Source: Pseudomonadota bacterium (GTDB taxonomy: Bacteria > Myxococcota_A > UBA796 > GCA-2862545). Taken from it: DNA of 64,000 bases. The stretch is from contig PKDJ01000260.1 in assembly GCA_002862545.1 (NCBI GenBank), positions 1-64,000 of the forward strand. The letters are read 5' to 3'. Below are positions 1 to 8,603 of this stretch, piece by piece. Position 1 is the first letter of the stretch, and every line of letters begins with the position of its first letter. Position numbers and translations under genes: made by a program. The notes below the pieces were generated by a model that ran no database searches, was not told where the DNA came from, and worked only from the letters and a program-made list of their open reading frames with translations.

Positions 1-167
1 TTCGTCGGGAAGTGGTAGAGCAGAGACGGCCTGCGAATGCCAGCGCTCTTTGCGATGTCGGACAGACGCGCCCGACTGTGTCCTTGTGCTGCAAACTCCC
101 GGCGCCCGGCATCGAGGATGCGGGAGGGAGTGGATGGAGCGCTTGGGTCTTTGCGTGGCCTTGCCAT
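1..167 (-). CDS. TetR/AcrR family transcriptional regulator, N-terminal part (truncated at window edge)
   Basis: Manual translation of the minus strand from ATG at 167: MARPRKDPSAPSTPSRILDAGRREFAAQGHSRARLSDIAKSAGIRRPSLLYHFPT, a typical TetR HTH. No stop inside the window, so it is absent from the ORF track. Confidence 0.9.
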   Translation of the reverse strand, partial: MARPRKDPSAPSTPSRILDAGRREFAAQGHSRARLSDIAKSAGIRRPSLLYHFPT

Positions 168-175
168 TGTGCCAT

Positions 176-199
176 CTTACCTACCCACGAGTAGGTAAG
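176..199. promoter_or_regulatory. Perfect inverted repeat CTTACCTAC-CCACGA-GTAGGTAAG, probable TetR operator
   Basis: 9-bp perfect arms with 6-bp spacer, ending 9 bp upstream of the TetR start codon. Confidence 0.8.
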
Positions 200-271
200 C
201 AAGCACTTTCAGCACGGACCTTTACGCACCGATCTGCATGAATTCCACCGCTACGGCTCTTTCGCGACGAG

Positions 272-874
272 TCAGGGCGCCCGGAAGGCCATGGGCACCG
301 TGAGCGAGATCGGCGAATCGGGCGGCCGGAAGGACAGTCCCTCCATCGCCGCAGCCATGCAGTCGACGAGCGCGGGGTCGTCTACGTCGTCGTTCTTGAT
401 TCGTACGCCGCGCACGCGACCGAGCCCGTGACGGGAGGCCACCGTGAAGCTGAGGTCGAGGCGGGGTGCCAGATCGGGGACGTCAGCGAGGGCGTCTTGG
501 TAGCACTGGGCCAGCATGGGCCTCATCTCTGCCAGGCCCTGCTTCACCCCCTCGAAGTCTCCTGGCAGCGCCGCGTCGAGCTCCTCCTGCGTCGGCGGGG
601 GCGGACGCTCCTCCTTCTTGTTGCCCGTGGACGCGGTCGTGCCATTCCCGGCTTGGTCGCTCCTCGGAGCCTGCTTCGGGGCCGCCCGACGTACCGGAGC
701 GGGCGTGGGCTCGGCCGCCGGCGTGACCGCTGCGGAAGGCACCGGCTTCGCGGGCAGCGGCGCTGGGGCAGCCGCTGGTGGACCACTCGAGACCTGCAGA
801 AAGGCTCCCGCCGCCACCAGCAGAGCCACCGCGGCGAGGCCGACGAGCACGAGACCAGAACGCTGCACGAGCAC
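272..874 (-). CDS. AgmX/PglI C-terminal-domain-like protein, single TM N-terminus
   Basis: TM segment, Pro/Ala-rich linker, then LAQCYQDAL...LDLSFTV...GRVRGVRI...DCMAAAMEGLSFRPP; GTG start at 874 preferred over the ORF-track start at 928. Confidence 0.6.
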   Translation of the reverse strand: MLVQRSGLVLVGLAAVALLVAAGAFLQVSSGPPAAAPAPLPAKPVPSAAVTPAAEPTPAPVRRAAPKQAPRSDQAGNGTTASTGNKKEERPPPPTQEELDAALPGDFEGVKQGLAEMRPMLAQCYQDALADVPDLAPRLDLSFTVASRHGLGRVRGVRIKNDDVDDPALVDCMAAAMEGLSFRPPDSPISLTVPMAFRAP

Positions 875-995
875 CTCCGACGGCCCCCTATCCCGGCAGA
901 CGGGGAGACTCGGCCTGCACGCACCCATCGGTCGAGGAACCCGATGTCCCGACGCCGTCGCAGCCGCCTATAGTGGCCCCGCCACTGGAGGCTGT

Positions 996-2408
996 GTGCG
1001 CTGGACCCCCTGGACCCTCGCCGTCGTCGGAGCTGTGGTGCTCGCATGCACCTGCGGTCCGCCCGACGCACCCCTCGTCCGCCCCCCGCGCGGAGCCGCT
1101 CCTGTGGAGCGAGCGGAGGTTCCCGCGTCGCAGGTCTCCGTACCCGTGACACTCACCGTCGACCTGATTCGCGACAGGGTGGTGCAGAGCATCCCACCGG
1201 TCTTGCTCGATGTGAAGGGGCAGGAGCTAGACCACGGCATCGTCGCCGACATCACGGCCGAGCGAACGGGCAAGCCGAGGGTGAAGACGGGCAGCGGCAT
1301 CGAGGTCGTCGTCCCGATTGGCTTCTCGGTCGTGCCACGAGCCGGCAAGGCCGCGAAGCTGAAGCTCGGCGAGGTGACGGGAGAGGTTGAGGTCACGGTC
1401 ACCCTGCGTCCACAGCTCGCCGATGACTGGAACCTCATCCCCCGGCCTCGCCTCACCCACCGCTGGCTCGAGGAGCCGATGCTCAAGGTCGGACCCCTGA
1501 AGATCGGTGTTCGAAAGATTGCCGACGCCGCACTCGTCGAGCGGCTCGACGACGTGGCCGACACGCTCGCCCGCGACCTGCCACGCGAGCTGGGTCTTCG
1601 CACCCGCGTCAAGGAGGCTTGGCAGCTCCTCGCAGAGCCGAGGCTGATCCGCGACGACCCGAGGACGCACCTCGTCTTTGCACCCGATGCACTGTACGCG
1701 GACGACATCATCACCTCGTCCGAGGGCGTGCACCTGACGGTGGGGGCCAGTGGCGACCTGACCATCGTCCTCGGCAAGGCGCCCCCAGCCGCCCGCGCAA
1801 AGCTCCCCCCACGCCAGCCGGTGCCCGGGCCACCCGGTGTCCAGCTCGCTGCAGACATCGAGGTCGGCTGGCCCGTGCTCACCAACGCGCTCCGCGAGAG
1901 CGTGGTCGGGCAGAAGATTCGCGAGCAGGTCCCAGGCCTCGGTGACGCCACGGTCACCATCACGGAGGTGATCGACTGCTACCCGTCCAAGCGCTCGGTG
2001 GCGGTCGGGCTGCGGGCGCGCGCCAAGGCTGCTGGCACGACCCTCGACGTAGAGCTGTGGCTGTCCGGTCGTCCCGTCCTGCGCGCCGACACCCTTCGGA
2101 TCGTGGACTTCGAGCACGTCGCCCGGTCGAGCTCGACCTGGTTCGACGCGATCCATGCCGTCGTCGCAGACGAGCTCGAGGAGCGCGTCGCCCAAGAGCT
2201 GGTGCTTCCCCTCGGCAGCCGGCGCGACGAGCTGCTGACCCAGCTGCGGCGCGATCTCGACGCGCGGCCTCCCCGCGAGGGCCTGGCGCTCGAGGTGGAC
2301 ATCACCTCGGCGGAGCTGGCCCGCATCTACCCCACCGATTCTGCGCTGATGGTCGGTGCCGTGGTCAGCGGCACCCTCACCGTCGAGGTGCTGCAGACGC
2401 CGCAATGA
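996..2408 (+). CDS. DUF4403-like lipoprotein
   Basis: GTG start gives a lipobox (VVLACTC); long beta-rich protein with repeated domain architecture like DUF4403. The upstream part of the 630-aa ORF is antisense to the 272..874 gene. Confidence 0.6.
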   Translation: MRWTPWTLAVVGAVVLACTCGPPDAPLVRPPRGAAPVERAEVPASQVSVPVTLTVDLIRDRVVQSIPPVLLDVKGQELDHGIVADITAERTGKPRVKTGSGIEVVVPIGFSVVPRAGKAAKLKLGEVTGEVEVTVTLRPQLADDWNLIPRPRLTHRWLEEPMLKVGPLKIGVRKIADAALVERLDDVADTLARDLPRELGLRTRVKEAWQLLAEPRLIRDDPRTHLVFAPDALYADDIITSSEGVHLTVGASGDLTIVLGKAPPAARAKLPPRQPVPGPPGVQLAADIEVGWPVLTNALRESVVGQKIREQVPGLGDATVTITEVIDCYPSKRSVAVGLRARAKAAGTTLDVELWLSGRPVLRADTLRIVDFEHVARSSSTWFDAIHAVVADELEERVAQELVLPLGSRRDELLTQLRRDLDARPPREGLALEVDITSAELARIYPTDSALMVGAVVSGTLTVEVLQTPQ

Positions 2409-2465
2409 CGGCTCGAGACCCACAGCTGACGGCTGCGGGCGGTTAGCGCGCACCCAGGAGGCGCC

Positions 2466-4007
2466 ATGAACGCCACGTCCGCACTCGAGACCCTGCGCTT
2501 CGACGATCGCTTTCGGCGTGAGCTCCCCGGAGACCCACGCACCGATCAGCGCCCCAGGCAGGTCCCGGGCGCCGCATGGTCCCCGGTCTCCCCCACACCC
2601 GTCGCCTCGCCAGAGGTGATCGCCTACTCGGCCGAGGCCGGCGCACTGCTCGGACTCACCGAGCACGACGCGGCCGAGCCTCGCTTCGCAGAGGTCTTCG
2701 GGGGCAACGCACTGCTCGACGGCATGGAGCCCTACGCGGCCCGCTACGGCGGACACCAGTTCGGGCACTGGGCAGGGCAGCTCGGCGACGGACGCGCCAT
2801 CACGCTCGGTGAGGCACTGCACGAGGGACAGCGCTGGGAGGTGCAGCTGAAGGGCGCCGGGCCCACACCGTACTCCCGCTCGGCGGACGGACGCGCGGTC
2901 CTCCGCAGCTCGATCCGCGAGTTCCTCTGCAGTGAGGCCATGTTCCATCTCGGCGTGCCGACGACCCGTGCACTGTCGCTGGTCTCCACGGGCGACCGCG
3001 TCCTGCGCGACATGCTCTACGACGGCAACCCGGCCTTCGAGCCCGGCGCCATCGTGTGCCGCCTCGCCCCCAGCTTCCTCCGCCTCGGCAGCTACGAGAT
3101 CTTCGCCGCCGATCGCGACCCGGCACTGCTCCGCACCCTGGTCGAGCACACCATCCGCCACCACTTCCCCGAGCTCGGGGAGCCTACGGACGAGGCGATC
3201 CTCGCCTGGAGTGCCGAGGTCTGTCGACGCACCGCCGCTCTGATGGTCGAGTGGCTGCGGGTCGGCTTCGTGCATGGCGTGATGAACACCGACAACCTCT
3301 CCGTGCTCGGCCTGACCATCGACTACGGCCCCTATGGCTGGCTGGATCCGTACGACCCCGACTTCACGCCCAACACCACCGATCTCCCCCGGCGCCGCTA
3401 CCGCTACGCCTCACAGCCGCAGATCGGTCTGTGGAACCTGGAGCGCTTCGCGAGTGCCTTGGCGCTGCTGGGGTTGCCGCAGGAGGGCCTCGTCGCCGGA
3501 CTTCAGGGCTACGTCGACACCTTCCGCGCCACGTACGCCGAGATGGGCGCCGCCAAGCTCGGCATCTCGGAGGCCGGTCCAGAGAGCTCCGCGCTGTGGG
3601 AGGACCTGCTCGGACTGCTCTGTCGTGCCGAGATCGACTGGACCCTGTTCTTCCATCACCTCGCCGACGTGCAGCCCGGATCGGCCAGCGACCGCGTCCA
3701 GGCGATTCGCCCCGCGCTGTACGACGAGGCACCAGAGGGTCTGGCGGACTGGCTCCAGCGCTGGCTCGACCTGGCGGACGACAGAGACCGGATGACCCAC
3801 GCAAACCCGAAGGTGATCCTGCGGAACTTCTTGGTCCAAGAAGCCATCGACAAGGCCCACAGCGGGGAAATGGGCGCCGTACACGAGCTGCTCAGGCGCA
3901 TCCAACACCCCTACGAGCCCGAGCCCGGCTGGCAGGACTTTGCGCGCAGGCGTCCGGAGTGGGCCCGACATGCCCCCGGATGCTCCATGCTGAGCTGCAG
4001 CTCCTGA
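2466..4007 (+). CDS. selO: SelO/YdiU family pseudokinase AMPylase (Cys form)
   Basis: YGGHQFGHWAGQLGDGRAITLGE, LKGAGPTPYSRSADGRAVLRSSIREFL, HGVMNTDNLSVLGLTIDYGPYGWLDPYDPDFTPNTTD; C-terminus ...SCSS. Confidence 0.96.
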   Translation: MNATSALETLRFDDRFRRELPGDPRTDQRPRQVPGAAWSPVSPTPVASPEVIAYSAEAGALLGLTEHDAAEPRFAEVFGGNALLDGMEPYAARYGGHQFGHWAGQLGDGRAITLGEALHEGQRWEVQLKGAGPTPYSRSADGRAVLRSSIREFLCSEAMFHLGVPTTRALSLVSTGDRVLRDMLYDGNPAFEPGAIVCRLAPSFLRLGSYEIFAADRDPALLRTLVEHTIRHHFPELGEPTDEAILAWSAEVCRRTAALMVEWLRVGFVHGVMNTDNLSVLGLTIDYGPYGWLDPYDPDFTPNTTDLPRRRYRYASQPQIGLWNLERFASALALLGLPQEGLVAGLQGYVDTFRATYAEMGAAKLGISEAGPESSALWEDLLGLLCRAEIDWTLFFHHLADVQPGSASDRVQAIRPALYDEAPEGLADWLQRWLDLADDRDRMTHANPKVILRNFLVQEAIDKAHSGEMGAVHELLRRIQHPYEPEPGWQDFARRRPEWARHAPGCSMLSCSS

Positions 4008-4061
4008 GGCTGCTGGCGTCGGCCGACCGACACAGGTAGGCGAGCGGGCCAGGAGGGAACG

Positions 4062-5141
4062 ATGACCCAGCGAGCTCGAGGCACGACCGCGGCGCTGCTG
4101 TGTGGCGTGCTCGGCTGCAGCTCGAGCCCCACACCCTCCGCTCCGGCCGAGTCCACACCTGTGGAGGTCACCGCACGGCAGACCGCCACGCCACCCGGAC
4201 GACTGCTCTTCGTTCGCGAGTCCGAAGACCGTCTGACGACGGCACTGGCAGACACCCGCTCCGGCGAGATGCCCTTCGCCCATGGACTGACCGGGAGTGT
4301 CTTTCCAGGTCCGACCGATCCTCGTGGCACCCACGCGCTGCTGATCTCGACCACTGGGGGCCCCGAGGGTCATCGCGAGCAGCTCTGGCTCGCGCCGCTC
4401 GACGGTGGTGATGCACACGCGCTGTGCCCCCCCGCCGGCTCGGTGCGCAACCCAGCATGGTCGCGCGATGGCGCATCCGTGGTGTTCGAGAGCGATGCCC
4501 TGTCGTTTCGCGATCTGTTCCGCGTGCCGCGGGAAGGCGGTACGCCGGCTCGCCTGACGGACGCCCCGCATGGCAGCTTCGAGGGCCGTCCCTCACCCGA
4601 CGGAGCGCAGGTGGTCTTCGCCAGCTCTCGGGACGGCAACGCCGAGCTGTACATGATGAACACCGACGGAGCGACAGCACGACGCCTCACCGATCATCCG
4701 ACCGACGACGTTCGACCCCGCTGGTCGCCGGCAGGCGACGCCATCGCCTGGCTCACGGCGCGGGACGGAGCCCCCCGTGTGTGGACGATGGCGGACGACG
4801 GCACCGACATGCGTCCCCTGCGCCCCATGGCGAAGGCGGTGGATCTCGATCTCGCGTGGTCGCCGAGTGGACGGCACATCGCCGTGGTCGAGCAGACCGG
4901 CCCCCACGACGTTCGCATCGTCGTGCTCGACCGCGAGGGCCGCGAGCACGGCGTGATCGACGGCCCAGGCGTCGACGAGCATCCAGCGTGGTCGCCCGAC
5001 GGCAGCTGGCTCGCGTTCACCACGAGCCGCGCCGGCAACCCCGACGTGTGGATCGCGACAGCCGACGGCAGCCAGTCCAGACCCGTGTCGGCCAGCCCTG
5101 CGCCCGAGTGGCTCCCTCGCTGGCAGCGGCCGATGGAGTGA
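4062..5141 (+). CDS. TolB/PD40-like beta-propeller lipoprotein
   Basis: Lipobox GVLGC; repeated PxWSPDG/LxFxS motifs. Confidence 0.85.
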   Translation: MTQRARGTTAALLCGVLGCSSSPTPSAPAESTPVEVTARQTATPPGRLLFVRESEDRLTTALADTRSGEMPFAHGLTGSVFPGPTDPRGTHALLISTTGGPEGHREQLWLAPLDGGDAHALCPPAGSVRNPAWSRDGASVVFESDALSFRDLFRVPREGGTPARLTDAPHGSFEGRPSPDGAQVVFASSRDGNAELYMMNTDGATARRLTDHPTDDVRPRWSPAGDAIAWLTARDGAPRVWTMADDGTDMRPLRPMAKAVDLDLAWSPSGRHIAVVEQTGPHDVRIVVLDREGREHGVIDGPGVDEHPAWSPDGSWLAFTTSRAGNPDVWIATADGSQSRPVSASPAPEWLPRWQRPME

Positions 5142-5169
5142 CACACGCCGAACGAGCTAGGATCCGAAC

Positions 5170-6837
5170 ATGATCATCCTACTCGTCATGCTCGCCGGCT
5201 GCGGCGACGACAAGACGCCCAGCGGCAGCGACCGCGACACGGCCCCGTCTGCAACCACGGACACCGACGCCCCGACCGGAGGAAGCTCCACGAGCCCGAC
5301 GGCAGGCACCGGCACCGGAGCGAGCAGCGGCACCAGCACGGGAACGGGAACGGGAACGGGAACGGGAACGGGAACGGGCGGCACAGTGGGCGTGGGCTGC
5401 GGGGTCGTCGACGTCTTCCTCGGCGAGAGCAAGGCGCCTGGCGTACACCTCGCCTGGTCGCTCACCGTCACCTCAGACGAGCCTGGTCGCCTCACCCTGA
5501 CCCTCGACGACGTGCCACTCGTCGAGACCGAAGCCGGAACCGAGCACATGCTCCCCATCCTCGGTCTGCGAGCTGACTCGGAGCACGTCATCGGGTGGAC
5601 CCTCACCTGCGACGACGCGGTGATGGAGGGCGAGATCCCGCTCGAGACCGCCCCCTTCACCCTGCCTTGGCCTGACGCGACCCTTTTCGCTGCCAGCGAC
5701 GTAGGCCTGACGCTGATCGACATGCAGTCGATGGACCTGATCAACTACGTCGCGTTGATCCACGCCGACGGCTCACCCGCCTGGGTGCTCGAGACCGAGG
5801 AGAAGGTCGTCGATGTGCGCGCCTACGAAGGCCACTTGATCGGGGTCGAGAAGTTCGATGTGGTGGAGTGGTCGTGGCTCGGCGAAGAGCTCGTCCGGTA
5901 CAGCCCCGACCCCGACGCCGACGACATCCCGGTCGACACCTACGGCTTCCACCACGAGGTCTTCCCGACCGGCGATGGCTTCGTGGCCCTCTCCACAGGA
6001 AGCAAGCTCATACCCGGATTTCCGTCCGGATACATGTCCGAAGAGACCGAGACCCGCATGGTCGAGGACAACCTGATCGTCGACGTCGCTCCCGACGGCA
6101 CGATCCGCTCTTCCCAGAGCCTGCTGTCCATCCTCGACCCGACTCGCATCGGCTGGGGCTCGCTCAACTCGGCGACCCTCGGGGTCGACTGGGCACACTC
6201 CAACGCCGTGGTCATCGAGCCCGTGACCGGCGACCGGATCGTCTCTGCCCGCCACCAGGGCGCCGTCGTCCGCTTCGGCGCCGACGACACGATCAAGTGG
6301 ATCCTCGCCGATCCGGGTGGCTGGGGCCCCGCCTGGACCGACGCGCTGCTCACCCCCGTGGGCGAGCCCTTCGAGTGGCCACACCACCAGCATGCGCCGA
6401 TGCTCCACCCGAGCGGCGACGGTCGCCTGGTCGTCTTCGACAACGGCAACTACGGCCGCCGCAACCCCTACTCCGACGAGCCCGCGGGCCTCGGTAACTA
6501 CAGCCGCCTCGTCGAGTACCGCGTGGTCGACGGGACGGTCGAGCAGACCTGGGAGTACGTCGACACCCTCACGGGACGCCTCTACGCCAGCGCCTTCGGT
6601 GACGCCGACTACACCGACAGCGGCACGATCCTCGGCGTCTGGGGATTCTTGTTTCAGGAAGAGGGCATCGACAACAGCGAGCGCGGACTGGGCCAGAAGT
6701 CGACGCGCATCATCGAGGTCGACCCTGAGACAGACGAGGTGGTCTGGGACATTCGCCTGAACAGCCAGTCCAGCGATGCCCGCGAGGGCTGGCAGGTCCA
6801 CCGAGCACAGCGCCTCGACGACCCCTACGCGCCCTAG
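5170..6837 (+). CDS. Arylsulfotransferase (ASST)-like lipoprotein
   Basis: Lipobox MLAGC; TGTGTGTG linker; HHQHAPML, FDNGNYGRRNP motifs shared with two other ORFs in the window. Confidence 0.8.
   Translation: MIILLVMLAGCGDDKTPSGSDRDTAPSATTDTDAPTGGSSTSPTAGTGTGASSGTSTGTGTGTGTGTGTGGTVGVGCGVVDVFLGESKAPGVHLAWSLTVTSDEPGRLTLTLDDVPLVETEAGTEHMLPILGLRADSEHVIGWTLTCDDAVMEGEIPLETAPFTLPWPDATLFAASDVGLTLIDMQSMDLINYVALIHADGSPAWVLETEEKVVDVRAYEGHLIGVEKFDVVEWSWLGEELVRYSPDPDADDIPVDTYGFHHEVFPTGDGFVALSTGSKLIPGFPSGYMSEETETRMVEDNLIVDVAPDGTIRSSQSLLSILDPTRIGWGSLNSATLGVDWAHSNAVVIEPVTGDRIVSARHQGAVVRFGADDTIKWILADPGGWGPAWTDALLTPVGEPFEWPHHQHAPMLHPSGDGRLVVFDNGNYGRRNPYSDEPAGLGNYSRLVEYRVVDGTVEQTWEYVDTLTGRLYASAFGDADYTDSGTILGVWGFLFQEEGIDNSERGLGQKSTRIIEVDPETDEVVWDIRLNSQSSDAREGWQVHRAQRLDDPYAP
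5337..5380 (+). repeat. (GGAACG)n hexanucleotide tandem repeat encoding a TG linker
   Basis: acgggaacgggaacgggaacgggaacgggaacggg inside the ASST lipoprotein. Confidence 0.9.
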
Positions 6838-6916
6838 CCTCGAGCAGACCTCGACCCCATGGCCCGCAGTGAGGCGCAGATCCTGGAAGCCCGCGCCGAC
6901 GGGGCGTCGAGGCGCT

Positions 6917-7573
6917 ATGCTGCCCTGCGGAGGCGCACGTGACCGGACCCTTTCCCCATCTCCGAGCAGGTGCCGACCTGTCTACGGTGCACCCCTGAGA
7001 CCCGCAGTCCTGGCACTCCTGGCCGCTGGCTGTGTCGTCGGCAAGGGCACCTTGTCACTGGGAGAGACCGGACTCTCGGAGACGTCCCCGGTGACGGGCT
7101 CGGCGGGCACAGCCCCGTCTCCGACCTCCGGCACCACACCCGCAGGAGTGACCACAGCCTCCGACACGGGCACCGTCGACGCCTGTGCAGGCGAACCGGA
7201 GGGCCGGGTGCGCCTCGGCGTGGTCGATCGGGGCGTGTTCACCCCCTGGGAGGAGGGCGCCGATGCGCCGATGGGCGAAGACGCGGGCGGTGTCTTCGGA
7301 CTGCCCTTCGGCCTCGAGGTCTCGGGGCTCGATCAGACCGACCAGCTCTCGGCACTCGTCGATCTCTACGTCGAGGACGAGATCTTCCAGAGCGCCTTCG
7401 GCAGCCTCATCACAGACTGCACCGACGGCGTGGGCACGGGAATCCGCTTCATTCCCTTCGACGAGGGTGCCGACGCTGACGATCTGACCGGCAAGTCCGC
7501 CCGTCTCGAGGTCACGCTCGCCGACAAGGTCGACGGCAAGGCGAGCACTGAGCTGAGCGTGATCCTGCGCTAG
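6917..7573 (+). CDS. Hypothetical lipoprotein
   Basis: LALLAAGC lipobox, Thr/Ser/Gly-rich linker; start uncertain. Confidence 0.6.
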   Translation: MLPCGGARDRTLSPSPSRCRPVYGAPLRPAVLALLAAGCVVGKGTLSLGETGLSETSPVTGSAGTAPSPTSGTTPAGVTTASDTGTVDACAGEPEGRVRLGVVDRGVFTPWEEGADAPMGEDAGGVFGLPFGLEVSGLDQTDQLSALVDLYVEDEIFQSAFGSLITDCTDGVGTGIRFIPFDEGADADDLTGKSARLEVTLADKVDGKASTELSVILR

Positions 7574-8544
7574 GCGACGGTGCGCCGCCGACGCACCCCG
7601 ACGAGCCCCGACAGCAGCGCCAGCCAGCCGCCCACGTGGCTCTCTCCGACCGCACACCCACAGCCTCCCCCGTCGCCGAGCGTCGCGGCTCCTGCGTCGG
7701 TGTCTTCAGGAGTACCCGTCGAGGCGGCCGTGCTCGCGCTCGACGAACCCCCCGTCGTCCCCGTCCCCGTCGTCTCTGTTGTGGTTCCTGTGGTCTCCGT
7801 AGTCGTAGCCGTCGTGTCCGTCGGGGTGCCTGACCCCGTGTCCTCCGGAGGGCAAGGCTCATCGGCCCGCCACGCGTCGAGCTGCTCGCGAAGGAGCACG
7901 AGCGGATCCTGCGGAGCCGTGTCCACCACCTCCAGGAACACACGCTCCGTGCCGTCCGCGGACACGACGCGCAGATAGGCCGAATCCGAGGGGATACCTG
8001 CGCCGGTGCACCGGCTGTCGCCCTCGCCCTCCCGCGCTCCAGCCTCCAGAGCCAACATCAGCCGCTCCGGCAGATCACAGCCACCGCCCTCGAGCAGTGC
8101 CTCACGGGAGCGCGCCAGGACGTCGAGGCTGGTCAGGATGTTGCCCTGAACCGAGTAGGTCAGCTGACCGCTCGTGCCCTGCTCGTCGGCGGCCCAGACC
8201 CCATTGTCCGAGCCCGTCCAGCCCGCAGCGCGCGCCGAGAGATCCACGACTCCGTACTGACGGTAGGACGCAGCGTCGTCGAAGCCGGGGGAGGTGACCG
8301 CGTCGATGATCTCCTGTGGCGCCGCTCCATCACGCAGCGCCTGACCCGCTGCATCGCGCCCCTCGAGGTTGATGTAGGCCTGCGCATGAACCGCACCGAC
8401 GCCAGGCACGATCTCCTGGATGATCGACACCGCGAGGTCGCCCACGCAGGAGGCTCCCGCACTGCCAAGCTCGCCCGTCGCCGTGTCGGCAACGACGACA
8501 GAGTACGTGGCGAGAGCAGCCTGGGCGGCAAGCAAGAGCAACAT
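7570..8544 (-). CDS. DUF1028 family secreted protein with MYXO-CTERM anchor
   Basis: ATYSVVVADTATGELGSAGASCVGDLAVSIIQEIVPGVGAVHAQAY; C-terminus GGGCGCAVGESHVGGWLALLSGLVGVRRRR. ATG at 8544 gives a signal peptide. Confidence 0.85.
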   Translation of the reverse strand: MLLLLAAQAALATYSVVVADTATGELGSAGASCVGDLAVSIIQEIVPGVGAVHAQAYINLEGRDAAGQALRDGAAPQEIIDAVTSPGFDDAASYRQYGVVDLSARAAGWTGSDNGVWAADEQGTSGQLTYSVQGNILTSLDVLARSREALLEGGGCDLPERLMLALEAGAREGEGDSRCTGAGIPSDSAYLRVVSADGTERVFLEVVDTAPQDPLVLLREQLDAWRADEPCPPEDTGSGTPTDTTATTTETTGTTTETTGTGTTGGSSSASTAASTGTPEDTDAGAATLGDGGGCGCAVGESHVGGWLALLSGLVGVRRRRTVA

Positions 8545-8603
8545 CTGAACACTCCGGTGGTACCAGTAGTGGTATCCAGTCAGCTCTCCGAACGAGGCCC
8601 CCA

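Noticed and set aside
1227-3275. 682-aa minus-strand ORF
   Set aside because: Antisense to the DUF4403 and SelO genes; SelO conservation makes the plus strand the coding strand.
5337-5380. Short tandem repeats considered as CRISPR
   Set aside because: 6-bp in-frame repeats inside a lipoprotein linker, no spacers.
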